Below the pieces are notes generated by a model. That model did not search any database. It was not told the DNA's origin and saw only the letters and a program-made list of their open reading frames with translations. From Verrucomicrobiaceae bacterium (lineage in GTDB: Bacteria; Verrucomicrobiota; Verrucomicrobiia; Verrucomicrobiales; Verrucomicrobiaceae), in NCBI GenBank assembly GCA_016713035.1, contig JADJPW010000002.1, forward strand, positions 186,001-250,000: DNA of 64,000 nucleotides. Reading direction: 5' to 3'. Both the position numbers and the translations under genes were made by a program. Below are positions 26,186 through 37,400 of the stretch, piece by piece. Position 1 is the stretch's first letter, and every line of letters starts with the position of its first letter.

Positions 26186-26339
26186 GCCAGCAAAGTAGCC
26201 ATCTCGCTCCGCGAGATGAGCCGGACGCGTTGCAAACCCACTGGTTTACGATATCCGCACATCGTGCATGCTGGCGAAAGCCTTCAGCTCATCTCGGCGG
26301 AGCGAGATGGCTACTTTGCTTCGCTTGATCTTTGCTGGC
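26186..26339. repeat. nested palindromic element in the gap before the ABC-F gene
   Basis: Outer arms GCCAGCAAAG (26186-26195) and CTTTGCTGGC (26330-26339) are perfect inverses. Just inside, 26191-26221 pairs with 26287-26318 with a 1-base bulge (core AGTAGCCATCTCGCT / AGCGAGATGGCTACT). The spacer carries GCGTTGCAAACCCACTGG. The element fills most of the 254-bp gap between the convergent genes at 26117 and 26372 and may act as a bidirectional terminator as well as being a mobile repeat. Confidence 0.8.
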
Positions 26340-26371
26340 AGGTTTTAAAAACTGCCTAGTGGCGGTGGATT

Positions 26372-28267
26372 TCACACGCCGCAGGTGGCTTTGATCTCCT
26401 CTAGCTCGGCCCAGCGAGTGAATTTGGCCTCTAAACTGGCTTTTTGGGCCTCCAGGGCATCAAAGTGGCTCTGCGTGTCTGCGCCCAGTTTGGCGTAAAA
26501 GGTGGGATCAGCCAGTTGGGCCTCTTTTTCGGCGATTTCGGCCTCCTGGGCGGCGATCTCGGCTTCCAGCGCTGCGAGCTCACGTTGCTCTTTTTGGCTC
26601 ATTTTGCGCACTTTGGCCGTGGGCGCTGCTTTGGGCTTTTCGACCTTCACTTGGACGATGGAGACCTCCGCTGCGGCCTGTTTGGCACGTTTTTCCTGGT
26701 AGTAGCTGTAGTTCCCCGCGCATTCATGGATGCGGCCATGCCCCTCAAAAGCCAGGATGCGGTCGCACACACGATCGAGGAACCAGCGGTCATGGCTCAC
26801 GACGAGTGCGCAGCCCTTGAAGGCCAGCACGGCCTCCTCCAGCACACGCATGGTCTGGAGATCGAGATCGTTCGTGGGCTCATCGAGAATGAGGAAATTC
26901 CCACCGAGGCGGAGGATCTTCGCCAGCAGGACGCGGCTCTGCTCACCGCCGCTGAGCTCCTTCACCCGCATAGTGGCTCGTTCATCGGTGAAGAGGAAGC
27001 GCCGCAGGTAGGTGCGGACGTGGAGCTTCTCATCGCCGAAGTGGACAAAGTCGGCCCCTGGGCCCGCGACTTCCTCCATGACACTGTTCTCTGGATTGAG
27101 CAGCAGGCGCTGTTGGTCCACGTAGTTGAAGACCGTGCGCTTGCCGATGGTGACGGTGCCCTCATTCGGCTCCGTGCGGCCCATCAGCATGCGTAGCAGC
27201 GTGGTCTTGCCCAGGCCATTGCGCCCGATGATGCCCGTGCAGGTGCCGGGCTCAAAGGCGAGATTCAGATGGCTAAAGAGCCAGCGGTCGTCGATGCGGG
27301 CACCGAGATTGTTTGTCTCGACGACGATATTTGCTAGTGCTGGAGCTGGCGGGATGATGAGGTCCATGACCAGCTCTGCCTCTGGCGCATCCAGAGCGGC
27401 CACACGGTCGTACTCATCCAGGCGTGTGCGTGCTTTGCTGCGCTGGGCTTTGACGCCAGCACGGACAAACTCCAGCTCATGCCGCAAGTAGCTCTGCCGC
27501 CGCCGCTCCGTGCCTGCCTCGATGGATTCACGCACGGCCTTGCTCTCCAAATAGTCGCTGTAATTCCCTGGATGGCTGTAAATGCGTGCGTCGTCGATCT
27601 CGATGATGCGTGTGGCCACACGATCGAGGAAATAGCGATCATGCGTGACGAAAAGCAGCGCCCCAGCGTAATCACGCAGGAAAATCTCCAGCCACTCGAT
27701 CGACTCAGCGTCCAGGTGGTTCGTAGGCTCATCGAGCAGCAACAAATCTGGCCGCGCGACCAGTGTGCGGGCCAGAGCGACGCGGCGCTTTTCCCCACCA
27801 GAGAGACCACGCACTGCGCGGTCCCCTGCGGGCACACCGAGTTCATTCATCGCTGTCGCGATGCGTGTCTCCAGCCCCCAGCCATCATGCATCTGGATCT
27901 GATGCAGCAGCTCCGCCTCCTGGTCCCCCTTCACATCGCCCGATTCATAGCGGGTGATCATATCCAGGAGCTGCGATGCCCCTGCGCGGATGTTTTCCAC
28001 CACGCTCGCATCCTCATCCAGAGTGAACTCCTGGGCGAGATGGCTCACGATCAGCCCCTGACGCCGCGAAATGATGCCACTGTCCGCCTTTTCGGCGCCG
28101 ATGAGGATGCGCATCAGGCTGGTCTTGCCACTGCCATTCCGACCGACGAGGCCGAGCTTTTCGCCCTCATGAATGCTCATCGTCGCATCTTGAAAAACCT
28201 GCTGAAGGCCAAATTGCAGGCGCAAATCCTTCGCGGTGATGACGGCAGGAGTGACAGGGGGAGACAT
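26372..28267 (-). CDS. ABC-F family ATPase, Uup-like
   Basis: 631 aa from the ATG at 28267; the upstream extension lacks family similarity. Two ABC ATPase domains are fused, as in ABC-F proteins, with no membrane segments: Walker A GRNGSGKT (42-49) and GRNGLGKT, signatures LSGGEKRR and LSGGEQSR, and Walker B stretches DLLLLDEPTNHLD and NFLILDEPTNDLD. The linker between the domains is present. The C terminus is a predicted coiled coil (QRELAALEAEIAAQEAEIAE...), which fits Uup (DNA-binding C-terminal domain) better than EttA. ABC-F proteins act on the ribosome or, for Uup, also on branched DNA. It is convergent with the gene on its downstream side. Confidence 0.9.
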   Translation of the reverse strand: MSPPVTPAVITAKDLRLQFGLQQVFQDATMSIHEGEKLGLVGRNGSGKTSLMRILIGAEKADSGIISRRQGLIVSHLAQEFTLDEDASVVENIRAGASQLLDMITRYESGDVKGDQEAELLHQIQMHDGWGLETRIATAMNELGVPAGDRAVRGLSGGEKRRVALARTLVARPDLLLLDEPTNHLDAESIEWLEIFLRDYAGALLFVTHDRYFLDRVATRIIEIDDARIYSHPGNYSDYLESKAVRESIEAGTERRRQSYLRHELEFVRAGVKAQRSKARTRLDEYDRVAALDAPEAELVMDLIIPPAPALANIVVETNNLGARIDDRWLFSHLNLAFEPGTCTGIIGRNGLGKTTLLRMLMGRTEPNEGTVTIGKRTVFNYVDQQRLLLNPENSVMEEVAGPGADFVHFGDEKLHVRTYLRRFLFTDERATMRVKELSGGEQSRVLLAKILRLGGNFLILDEPTNDLDLQTMRVLEEAVLAFKGCALVVSHDRWFLDRVCDRILAFEGHGRIHECAGNYSYYQEKRAKQAAAEVSIVQVKVEKPKAAPTAKVRKMSQKEQRELAALEAEIAAQEAEIAEKEAQLADPTFYAKLGADTQSHFDALEAQKASLEAKFTRWAELEEIKATCGV

Positions 28268-28492
28268 GCGCAGAGCTGGGGCAGGGGGGAGGGGTGAAAA
28301 AAGGCGGGTGTCCGTGATAGCATGGAAAAAAGCCCCTGCATGACAAAACGCCTCTCCAGCGCCCACCGCCCTCGTGCCCACCACCACGGATCAGGCTGCT
28401 GGGCATTTGACCAGCCACTCGCCTTTGATCTTGCCACCTGGGAATCAGCCCGCTAGCATCCGACTCGCTTAGCGCATCAAACCATTCCCGAC

Positions 28493-29074
28493 ATGCCCAA
28501 ACGCAACACCAAGAAAGCCGCCGCCAAATCCACTCCTAAGTCCAAGCCGGCCGCCGCTTCCTCCTCCTCGTCCTCTGAGAATTTTGACCTCCGTGAGATC
28601 CGTGAAATCGTGGGTCTCATGACAGACAACGATCTGTCCTACTTCCACCTCGAGCATCACAACGCCAAGCTCGAAATCCGCCGTGGCAGCGACATGGAGG
28701 CCGCACGCGACCTGCTCAAGAGCATGCCCGCCGCAGCCCCCGTCGCCGTCGCCGCACATGCTCCAGCGCCCGTCGCATTGGCCCCTGCGGCCACGACAGC
28801 GGCCCCTGCCGCAGAAGCCGCCAGCAGCGGCCCCGCTGGCCCCACCGTGAATTCCCCCATGGTCGGCACCTTCTACCGCTCCGCCGCCCCTGGTGAAAAG
28901 TCCTTCGCCAACATCGGCGACAGCGTCGATGAAAACACCACTGTCTGCATCATCGAGGCCATGAAGGTCATGAATGAAATCAAGGCAGAAGCCCGTGGCA
29001 CCATCACCCGCATCCTCGCCGAAGACGGTAAACCCGTCCAATACGGCCAGCCACTCTTCGAGCTCAAAGCGTAA
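28493..29074 (+). CDS. accB: acetyl-CoA carboxylase biotin carboxyl carrier protein
   Basis: 193 aa. An N-terminal Lys/Ala/Ser-rich extension (KRNTKKAAAKSTPKSKPAAA) is followed by the AccB N-terminal helix region (FDLREIREIVGLMTDNDLSY), an Ala/Pro-rich linker and the C-terminal biotinyl domain with E-A-M-K-V-M-N, where Lys158 is the biotin acceptor. The protein carries the carboxyl group between biotin carboxylase and carboxyltransferase in the first step of fatty-acid synthesis. accC follows 117 bp downstream, the classical accBC arrangement. The thumb loop typical of AccB (GTFYRSAAPGEKSFANIGD) is present. Confidence 0.95.
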   Translation: MPKRNTKKAAAKSTPKSKPAAASSSSSSENFDLREIREIVGLMTDNDLSYFHLEHHNAKLEIRRGSDMEAARDLLKSMPAAAPVAVAAHAPAPVALAPAATTAAPAAEAASSGPAGPTVNSPMVGTFYRSAAPGEKSFANIGDSVDENTTVCIIEAMKVMNEIKAEARGTITRILAEDGKPVQYGQPLFELKA

Positions 29075-29191
29075 AGCCCTAGGGCGAAGGGCAAAGAGTT
29101 CCCAAACCTCTGCTTTTCGCTCCGCTCGCCGCTTGATGCCTCTGACTCAGCCTCCACGCCCTTCGCTCTTAGTCCTACGCCCTCTGCTCTG

Positions 29192-30553
<1,362 letters not shown>

Positions 30554-30623
30554 CAGCCCCGCTCGACATCGAGGGCGGTCAGGCATCACTCAAATGAGTC
30601 GGGCGAAGGCCACGACCTGGGTG

Positions 30624-30639
30624 TGTTAAAAAATTAACA
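30624..30639. promoter_or_regulatory. candidate BlaI operator 1
   Basis: TGTTAAAAAATTAACA is a perfect inverted repeat (6-bp arms, 4-bp centre) 44 bp before the blaI-like start. BlaI/MecI repressors bind such AT-rich dyads, and a second related dyad lies 28 bp further on, as expected for cooperative autoregulation. Confidence 0.6.
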
Positions 30640-30667
30640 TGTCTGATTGACATCTGCTGCACAGGTG

Positions 30668-30683
30668 TGCTAAATTTTTAGCA
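30668..30683. promoter_or_regulatory. candidate BlaI operator 2, overlapping the start codon
   Basis: TGCTAAATTTTTAGCA is a perfect dyad (7-bp arms) whose last base is the A of the ATG at 30683. A repressor bound here would block ribosome access or promoter clearance of the BlaI/M56 operon. It shares the form T-G-[TC]-T-A-A....T-T-A-[AG]-C-A with the upstream dyad. Confidence 0.6.
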
Positions 30684-31072
30684 TGCCGGAAAAAATGCAT
30701 CAACTCAGCCGCCGTGAGCGGGAGATCATGGACATCATTTACGCGAAGGGAGAAATCTCCGCAGCCGAAGTGGGGGCCGAGATGGAGGATGCGCCGAGTT
30801 ACTCGGCCATTCGCACCCACCTGCGCATCTTGGTCGAAAAAGGGCACCTCAAACACCGCCAGGACGGGCCACGCTATTTGTATGCGCCAGTGCGCTCGCA
30901 CGCGAAGGCCAGCCACTCGATGCTGCGCAAGGTGCTAGACACCTTTTTCGAAGGCTCCCTGGCCAACGCCGTCGCCGCGATGGCCGATGGGCGGGATGGC
31001 AAGATCGATGACGCAGAAATGGCACGCCTAGAGGACGTGCTGCGCAACGCAAAGTCGAAACGCTCCAAATAA
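30683..31072 (+). CDS. BlaI/MecI/CopY-family transcriptional repressor
   Basis: 129 aa with the BlaI winged-helix: HQLSRREREIMDIIYAKGEI, APSYSAIRTHLRILVEKGHL and KHRQDGPRYLYAPVRSHAKA, then the dimerisation helix (MLRKVLDTFFEGSLANAVAA). Members are cleaved or displaced when a partner M56/BlaR1 protease is activated. The M56 gene starts 9 bp downstream, and two palindromes at and just before the start codon are likely autoregulatory operators. Confidence 0.92.
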   Translation: MPEKMHQLSRREREIMDIIYAKGEISAAEVGAEMEDAPSYSAIRTHLRILVEKGHLKHRQDGPRYLYAPVRSHAKASHSMLRKVLDTFFEGSLANAVAAMADGRDGKIDDAEMARLEDVLRNAKSKRSK

Positions 31073-31081
31073 GGCACTCCC

Positions 31082-33184
31082 ATGAATACAAACCTCACAT
31101 CCTGGCTCATTTCTCACCTCACAGCCGGAGCTCTCCTCGGTGTCTTGCTTTTCGCATGGTTGCTCGTCTCGCGCGGCGCATCTGCTGCACAGCGCTGCAT
31201 GGTGATCGGTGTCTTTTTGGCAATGATGACCTTACTCACTCCGCTGCAAGGACGCTGGTGGCCGCAAATCGACGTTCCAGTGCTGCAAGAGACCGAAGGA
31301 GTAGTCGAATCGCCCCTGCTAACTCCAGAACCGATTTTAGTGCCAAAAGCCGATTTGCAGCCGCAAACCACTTGGATGCCTGAAACGCCGCAAAGTGCTC
31401 TTCCGACGATTTTGATGCTGATTTGGTTTTTGGGTGTGGGGCTGCTTTTGGGCCGATTTGCAGTTGGTTGCTGGCTTTGGAGGCGTTTATGGTCTGCTGC
31501 GCAGATACATGAAAAAACTGCCGCGTATGAGCTGCGGGTAAGTGAGCGCACTGCCGTGCCGATGGCGGCGGGTAAGCAGATTTTGATGCCTATGGAGTGG
31601 CTGAAATGGCCCTCAGAGGACCAAAGGGCGGCTTTGGAGCATGAGCTGGCACATGCACAGCATCGTGATGGTGTGACGCGTTGCCTCGCAGCGCTGGCGA
31701 CGGCGCTGCATTGGCCTTCGCCCTTCGTTTGGTTGGCTGAGAGGCGGCTGCGTCTGGCCCAGGAGCAGCGCTGTGATGAGACGGTGCTAGCGAGTGGCAT
31801 CGACTCCTCAGCTTATGGTCGGCTGCTGATGCGCTGTGCTCAAAAAGTGCAGCGCGGCGGCTCGCTATGGCTTTCCCCGGCAGTCGCCAGCATGGCGCGG
31901 CCCAGCCAACTCTCCGAGCGCATCGAGCACATCGCCAAAGATATGCCGAATCGTCGCCCGGTGCGGCTGCGGCATGTGGTGTTGCCGCTGGTGATGGCGC
32001 TGGCGTGTTTGCAGGCACTGCATGTGCGGCTGGTGGCGCAGGAGGCCCAAAGCAGCGAACTGATCGCCTTCGAAGTAAAATTCATCGAGTCCGCGACACC
32101 GCTGGTCATCAAAAGCGGCAAGCGTGTGGGCGAGCATCAATACGTTTTGGAGGACACCAACGCCCTGCTGAGAGAATGTATAAAGGACGAGAGGACGAAA
32201 ACGGTGAGCTATCCGCGCATGGTGACGAAGTTGAACCACAAGGTGCTAGTCAGCTCGGTGGTGCATTCAAAGGGAGTTGAAGCAAGTCTGAAAAACATTG
32301 GCACACCGGCGCTGGACTGGGGTGGCACCATTCTGGAACTCACGCCGTCGCGGAAGGCGGGAAAGCTCAAGTTTAAAGGTGATCTCGGTCTTAGCGTCGA
32401 AGTGGGCCGTCATGTGGACAAGGTGAAGGGCGATGAGTTGCCTATTTACGAAGGCGTACGAGTCCACCTGGACCACGCCACACTGAATGACGGCGACACG
32501 TTGATCGTGGGCCCGATTCGGCGTCCAGCAAAGGAAGGCGAGTCCGCACCGGACATGTGGTTCATGCTCATGGCATCGAGTGTGACTAAAGACACAGAAT
32601 GGGCGGATGCGATCTCCACGCAGCGGCAAAAATCCCCCGAGGCGCAGCTGTATAACTTCAAGAATGCGGATGTGATGGATGTTCTGCGCTTCCTCGCCGG
32701 AGATGCGAAATTGGAGCGCTTCATCCTCGGTGATCTGGGTCCGCCGCAGACGATCAGCTTCGATCTGGAATTGCCGCCACTGGATGTGCTGCTGCATGTT
32801 TGCCAAAACGCGGGGTTACAGCTGAAACCGAGCGGTCGCTACTGGGTAGTGGCCAAACCGGGCGCCGCGATGCCGATGCCGATGACGGTGCCTGGAGAGG
32901 CCGCAGAGAAGCTGCGCAGCCAAAAACCGCAGCAGTACGATTTCAGCAAAGCGATGGCAGGCGATGTCCTGCGTTTTTTGCTGAAGGATACAGGCGTGAA
33001 GTTCTTTCCTTTGCCAGACGATGCGCCGGAGTCCCAGCGACTGCTGACTTTCTCAGTCCATGACAGCCCCTTTGGCGTATTGGAGGCGCTGTGTGGCACG
33101 CTTAACCTGCACCTCATACAAGACGGCGACACATGGTATGTGCGGCGAGGAAACGCGTCACCGCCAGCTCCCCCAAAGTCCTAG
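31082..33184 (+). CDS. BlaR1-type M56 metallopeptidase with secretin-like repeats
   Basis: 700 aa. Several membrane segments flank a cytosolic zinc peptidase motif H187-E-L-A-H191 followed by AEQRCDE-type acidic residues (AQEQRCDETVLASG), as in BlaR1/MecR1. In place of a penicillin-binding sensor, the C-terminal half carries VKFIESATPLVI...YPRMVTKLNHK and two short repeats, YNFKNADVMDVLRFLAGDAK and YDFSKAMAGDVLRFLLKDTG, each followed by TISFDLELPPLDVLLHVC-like strands. These resemble the STN/secretin N domains. The sensed signal is therefore probably not a beta-lactam. It forms an operon with the repressor upstream. Confidence 0.88.
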   Translation: MNTNLTSWLISHLTAGALLGVLLFAWLLVSRGASAAQRCMVIGVFLAMMTLLTPLQGRWWPQIDVPVLQETEGVVESPLLTPEPILVPKADLQPQTTWMPETPQSALPTILMLIWFLGVGLLLGRFAVGCWLWRRLWSAAQIHEKTAAYELRVSERTAVPMAAGKQILMPMEWLKWPSEDQRAALEHELAHAQHRDGVTRCLAALATALHWPSPFVWLAERRLRLAQEQRCDETVLASGIDSSAYGRLLMRCAQKVQRGGSLWLSPAVASMARPSQLSERIEHIAKDMPNRRPVRLRHVVLPLVMALACLQALHVRLVAQEAQSSELIAFEVKFIESATPLVIKSGKRVGEHQYVLEDTNALLRECIKDERTKTVSYPRMVTKLNHKVLVSSVVHSKGVEASLKNIGTPALDWGGTILELTPSRKAGKLKFKGDLGLSVEVGRHVDKVKGDELPIYEGVRVHLDHATLNDGDTLIVGPIRRPAKEGESAPDMWFMLMASSVTKDTEWADAISTQRQKSPEAQLYNFKNADVMDVLRFLAGDAKLERFILGDLGPPQTISFDLELPPLDVLLHVCQNAGLQLKPSGRYWVVAKPGAAMPMPMTVPGEAAEKLRSQKPQQYDFSKAMAGDVLRFLLKDTGVKFFPLPDDAPESQRLLTFSVHDSPFGVLEALCGTLNLHLIQDGDTWYVRRGNASPPAPPKS

Positions 33185-33295
33185 CCGGACTCAGAGAGGC
33201 TGAGCGGAGAGGGTGAAGGTCAGGTGGTGAGATTGGCTGCTTGCACGGCGGGGAAATGCGCCCATCATCCACGCCCCACTTATCCCTTATTATTT

Positions 33296-34252
33296 ATGGC
33301 TGACATCTCTACCTCCGCTGCTGACAAGAAAGAAAAAGAATACTTCACCAACGTTCCCCAGGAGACGCCGGGCTTCTTTCTCAAAGGTTCCCATCAGTAT
33401 GATTGGGGGCTTAAAAATCGCCTCAGCCGTGTTTTTAATCCCAAAGATGGCCGTACGGTGATGTTGGCCTTTGATCACGGGTACTTCCAGGGTCCGACTA
33501 CTGGTCTGGAGCGTGTCGATCAGACGATTTTGCCTCTGGAGCCGTATGCGGACTGCCTGATGCTTACGCGTGGTATCCAGCGTAGCGTGATTCCGGCTTC
33601 AACGACGAAGGCTATCGCGCTGCGTGCCTCTGGCGGAACTTCGATGGTTAGCCCATTCGAGGAGTGGGAAGGTGAAATTGACGGTAAGAAGGCCAAATTT
33701 GGCCGCCCCGGCTTCGAGCCGCTTTCCAATGAGTCCACGGCGCTGAATATCGAGGAGGCTATTCGCTTGAACGCGAGTGTTCTGGCGGTGCAAGTGTTCA
33801 TCGGAGGTGCTTATGAGCGCCAGAGCCTGAAGAACCTGACGGATCTGGTCGATGCGGCATCACGTTACGGCATCGGCGTGATGGGCGTGACTGCTGTGGG
33901 CCGCGCGATGGCTCGTACGCCGCAGTATTTCCGCCTAGCGACTCGTATCATGGCGGAACTGGGTGCGAACGTGGTGAAGTGCTACTACACGGAGACGGAG
34001 TTCGATACTGTGACTTCATGCTGCCCGGTGCCGATCGTGATTGCAGGTGGCAAGAAGCTGCCAGAGCTGGATGCGCTGAAAATGAGCTATAATGCTATCC
34101 AGCAAGGTGCGAACGGGGTTGATATGGGGCGTAATATCTTCCAAAGCGAAGACCCCATCGCGATGATGAAGGCTGTGCGTGGCGTGGTGCATGAAGGGCT
34201 GACGCCTGAGCAGGGTTTTGCGATGTTCAATGACCTGAAGGGCAAAAAGTAA
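33296..34252 (+). CDS. lsrF: LsrF-like class I aldolase/thiolase
   Basis: 318 aa from the ATG at 33296; the upstream extension lacks similarity. The sequence closely follows the LsrF family: NRLSRVFNPKDGRTVMLAFD, HGYFQGPTTGLERVDQTILP, GGKKLPELDALKMSYNAIQQ and GVDMGRNIFQSEDPIAMMKA. Lys228 (NVVKCYYTE) matches the Schiff-base lysine of the family. LsrF acts in AI-2 breakdown as 3-hydroxy-5-phosphonooxypentane-2,4-dione thiolase. Relative to the Escherichia coli protein as I recall it, an extra segment (EEWEGEIDGKKAKFGRPGFE) sits after the GGTSMVSPF strand. No other lsr gene is nearby, so the biological substrate may differ. A strong terminator follows. Confidence 0.88.
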   Translation: MADISTSAADKKEKEYFTNVPQETPGFFLKGSHQYDWGLKNRLSRVFNPKDGRTVMLAFDHGYFQGPTTGLERVDQTILPLEPYADCLMLTRGIQRSVIPASTTKAIALRASGGTSMVSPFEEWEGEIDGKKAKFGRPGFEPLSNESTALNIEEAIRLNASVLAVQVFIGGAYERQSLKNLTDLVDAASRYGIGVMGVTAVGRAMARTPQYFRLATRIMAELGANVVKCYYTETEFDTVTSCCPVPIVIAGGKKLPELDALKMSYNAIQQGANGVDMGRNIFQSEDPIAMMKAVRGVVHEGLTPEQGFAMFNDLKGKK

Positions 34253-34286
34253 GCCATTTTGGCATTCACAAGGCCTGTTCTAGTTT

Positions 34287-34320
34287 GCGGCTGTCCGGTT
34301 TACGGACAGCCGCTTTTTTT
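34287..34320 (+). terminator. rho-independent terminator after lsrF
   Basis: GCGGCTGTCC and GGACAGCCGC form a perfect 10-bp stem (34287-34296 with 34304-34313), with a 7-base loop and a run of seven T at 34314-34320. It lies 35 bp past the lsrF stop and separates it from the giant repeat gene. Confidence 0.92.
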
Positions 34321-34448
34321 GCTGAGGCGGCGCTGTTCGTTAAGAGTGAAATGCCTTGAATGGAGGGGCGGAGGTAGGTTTCCGAGGCTTTTTTTACTGG
34401 CGATTTTTGAGCCAATTCGTTAAAACGAGTCCGAATTTATAAATTTTA

Positions 34449-37400
34449 ATGCATGTAGAGGCTACCCTGACTTTTGCATGTGAGCATTCGCCGCCTTATT
34501 CTATGCACATTGATCAGAAGCCCGCTCTGTGGAAACAATTTGTCGCTAGTTTTACTGCGATCTCGCTCATTCCAATGGGGGCTTTGCAAGCTACTGAACA
34601 GGTCTGGAATACGACCAGTGGGCTGTGGTCCACTGGGACGAATTGGCTGACGAGTACGCCGAGTAGCGCGGATACGGCGGTCCTCGGCTTTTACGTACCG
34701 ACGGTGAGTCCTTATGAAATCACGTTGGGATCGGGTAGTCAGGCGAATGATTTGAAGGTTTATGGGAATTACCTTCTCAGTGGGGGGGATCTGACACTGA
34801 CGACGGGGGGGATCCGTGCGGCGCTGGGGTCCTTTACTCGGATCGGCTCCCAACTAAGCGGGAATGCTGGTCTGACGATCACGGGTGGGGGCATGGTGAG
34901 GCTGGAAAATCCGGCGAATAACTTCACTGGGGTGACAACGATTAGTAATGGAACGCTGGTCATCGGCAGTCAGTCAGTGCTGGGCAGCGATACATCGGCG
35001 ATCGTGGTGGCGGGCTCGGCGACGCGTGGCTTTGGGGGTGGTTCTTTACTGCTGGAGGGTGGTTATGGCACGACGGGAGCGAATGTGAGCCGTGATCTGA
35101 GTTTACAAGGGCTGGGCCCCGTGACGGGCAGTGGAGCGGCGCTGGTTAGTGTGCGTGATAACACAGTTTCAGGTGCGATTACGGGCTCCACCGTGGCGAA
35201 TACACGGATTATCTCCACGGGTGGGCAATTGACGATGAGTGGGACACTGACGGCACCTGGGGCAGCGGGTACGAACATGACTCTTCTGGGCGGGGCGACG
35301 ATGACGGGAGCAGGTAGTTATTTACTGACGGGTTCCTTGGCTGGGAGTGGGACTTTGGAGAAGACGGGTGCGGGCACCCTGCTTTTGAATCCTGCGAGTA
35401 GCGCGGGCTTCTCAGGTACGCTGCGCGTGAGTTCGAGTGCCACAGGCACGATCAGCAGTGTGCGGATCACTTCAAACAATGTGCTCGGTACACGCACAGG
35501 CACGACGACGAGCAGTGTCATTGATCTAAATAGCGGCCTATTGGAAGTACGGATGGATTCGCCACTGATTCAAGCCGGGGGCGCTGCGGCCAATGTGTAT
35601 GTGCGTACGGCTTCAAGCACGGCCAATAGCCTTTTCTTAGATCACGGAACGAGTGGTGTGGCGATCAATGGGACGGCGACGTTTGGCCAACTTGCCTATG
35701 AAGATGGCCAAACGCTGATCATTGTGGGGCGCAATGGATATGGAGCGACTTTTGGAGCGGCACCCGTCGTGGGAGGGAATGGTAGCTCGGTTTTTACCAA
35801 CAACTTGACTGGCGGGGGCGTGTTGACGTTCACCGGTAATTTCTGGAGTAACTCGGAAAGCACGGGTTCTCGCCAGATGACGATCAATGGTGCCGGTAAT
35901 ACGGTGATCAATGGGAATGTGGTCGCTACGGGAGGGGCCACTTTTGACCATAACTTCAGCAAAGCTGGTACGGGGACGCTAACGATGACCGGTACTGCGA
36001 CGACGCTGGATGGAGAAGTGTTTGTCGATGCGGGGACACTGCAAATTTCCGACTTCCGAGCAGTCAATAACAACGCCAACAAGCTGAATATCGGTGCATC
36101 GACGACGTCTGCTGTGCTGAATATTGGCGGTGTGGGCACCTCGACCACTACAGGACTCATTACCAGCAAGGTGATCAACTTGGCAGGCACGACAGGTGGT
36201 GCGACGATCAATGCGAACCAAGTGGGTAGTGATCCGATTGTATTCAACGCGACGAGCTTTACTTCGACGGGGGGAACCTCGAATGATGCCAAAGTGCTGA
36301 CACTGGGCGGGAGCAGTATGGCGGAGAATACGATCAATTCCGCGATACCTCAAAACAATGTAGGTGGAAACGTGGGGGTCAGCAAGGTGGATACAGGCCT
36401 ATGGGTGCTGGCACCGACGACGCTGAATACAAATCTCTTCCAGGGGCCGACGACGGTGCTGCAAGGCACTCTGCGGGTGCGGGCGAACTCCGCTGGAACA
36501 AGTACGAGTCTGCATGATGGCTCCATATTGAATCTGGGAGCCAGCGGGAATGTGCAGGTTTCTGGCGGCACGTTTGAGTACGTCGGGCATGCGAGTGGGG
36601 CATCGACAGAGGCTTTTTCGAATGCTCTGACACTGAATAGTGGGGCACACACGGTGAAACTGACCTCCACCGGGAGTGCGACGAGCCTACAGTTTACCAG
36701 CTTGGCGACGATACCAACAGGCACGGGCCTGAATTTTAGCACCAGTGGCTCAGGCGGCGGCGGGGTGACATTTGTGACGACGGCCCCTCCCGTGACGAAT
36801 GGCATCATCAATGCCCATGTTTACTCGAATGGAGCGGATTTCGCGACATACAGCAGCGGTATTACCGCGGCGAGCTATACGACTGCTTCCGGTAGCCTCA
36901 CGGCGGGCAATACCAGCCCATATCTGATCAACACAAATATTAATCAGGCGGCCAGTGCGGCGGTAAATGCCGGTATCAAGCTCGCAGGCAATACGACGAC
37001 CTATACGCTGAATTCTGGAGTGACTACGACTCTGAATAATCAGGGCCTGACAACACTGGCGACTACTCCTGGCGGTATTTTGGTGAGTGGATCGACGGGG
37101 GCATTGATCACTGGCGGTACTGGCTTGAGCACGGGGGGGAGCGGTAGCTTGGTGGTGCGTGTGGATGGGGCCTCAGACCTCCTCACGATCGCCTCCGTCC
37201 TCACGAGTGGGACTACTGGTGGTCTGACAAAAAATGGGAATGGAGTGCTGGTGCTCAGTGGGGTGAATGCGCAGACGGGTGCGACCAATATCAATGAAGG
37301 AACGGTGCGGCTGTCAGGCTCTGGGAGATTGAGCGCAGCCAATATGACAACCAATATCCGGGCAGGTGCCACGCTCGACCTCAATGGCGTGAATTCGGGC

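Noticed and set aside
29075..29191. Possible inverted repeat in the accB-accC spacer
   Set aside because: Pairing of GGGCGAAGGGC with GCCCTTCG is partial, and a leader or terminator cannot be supported by eye.
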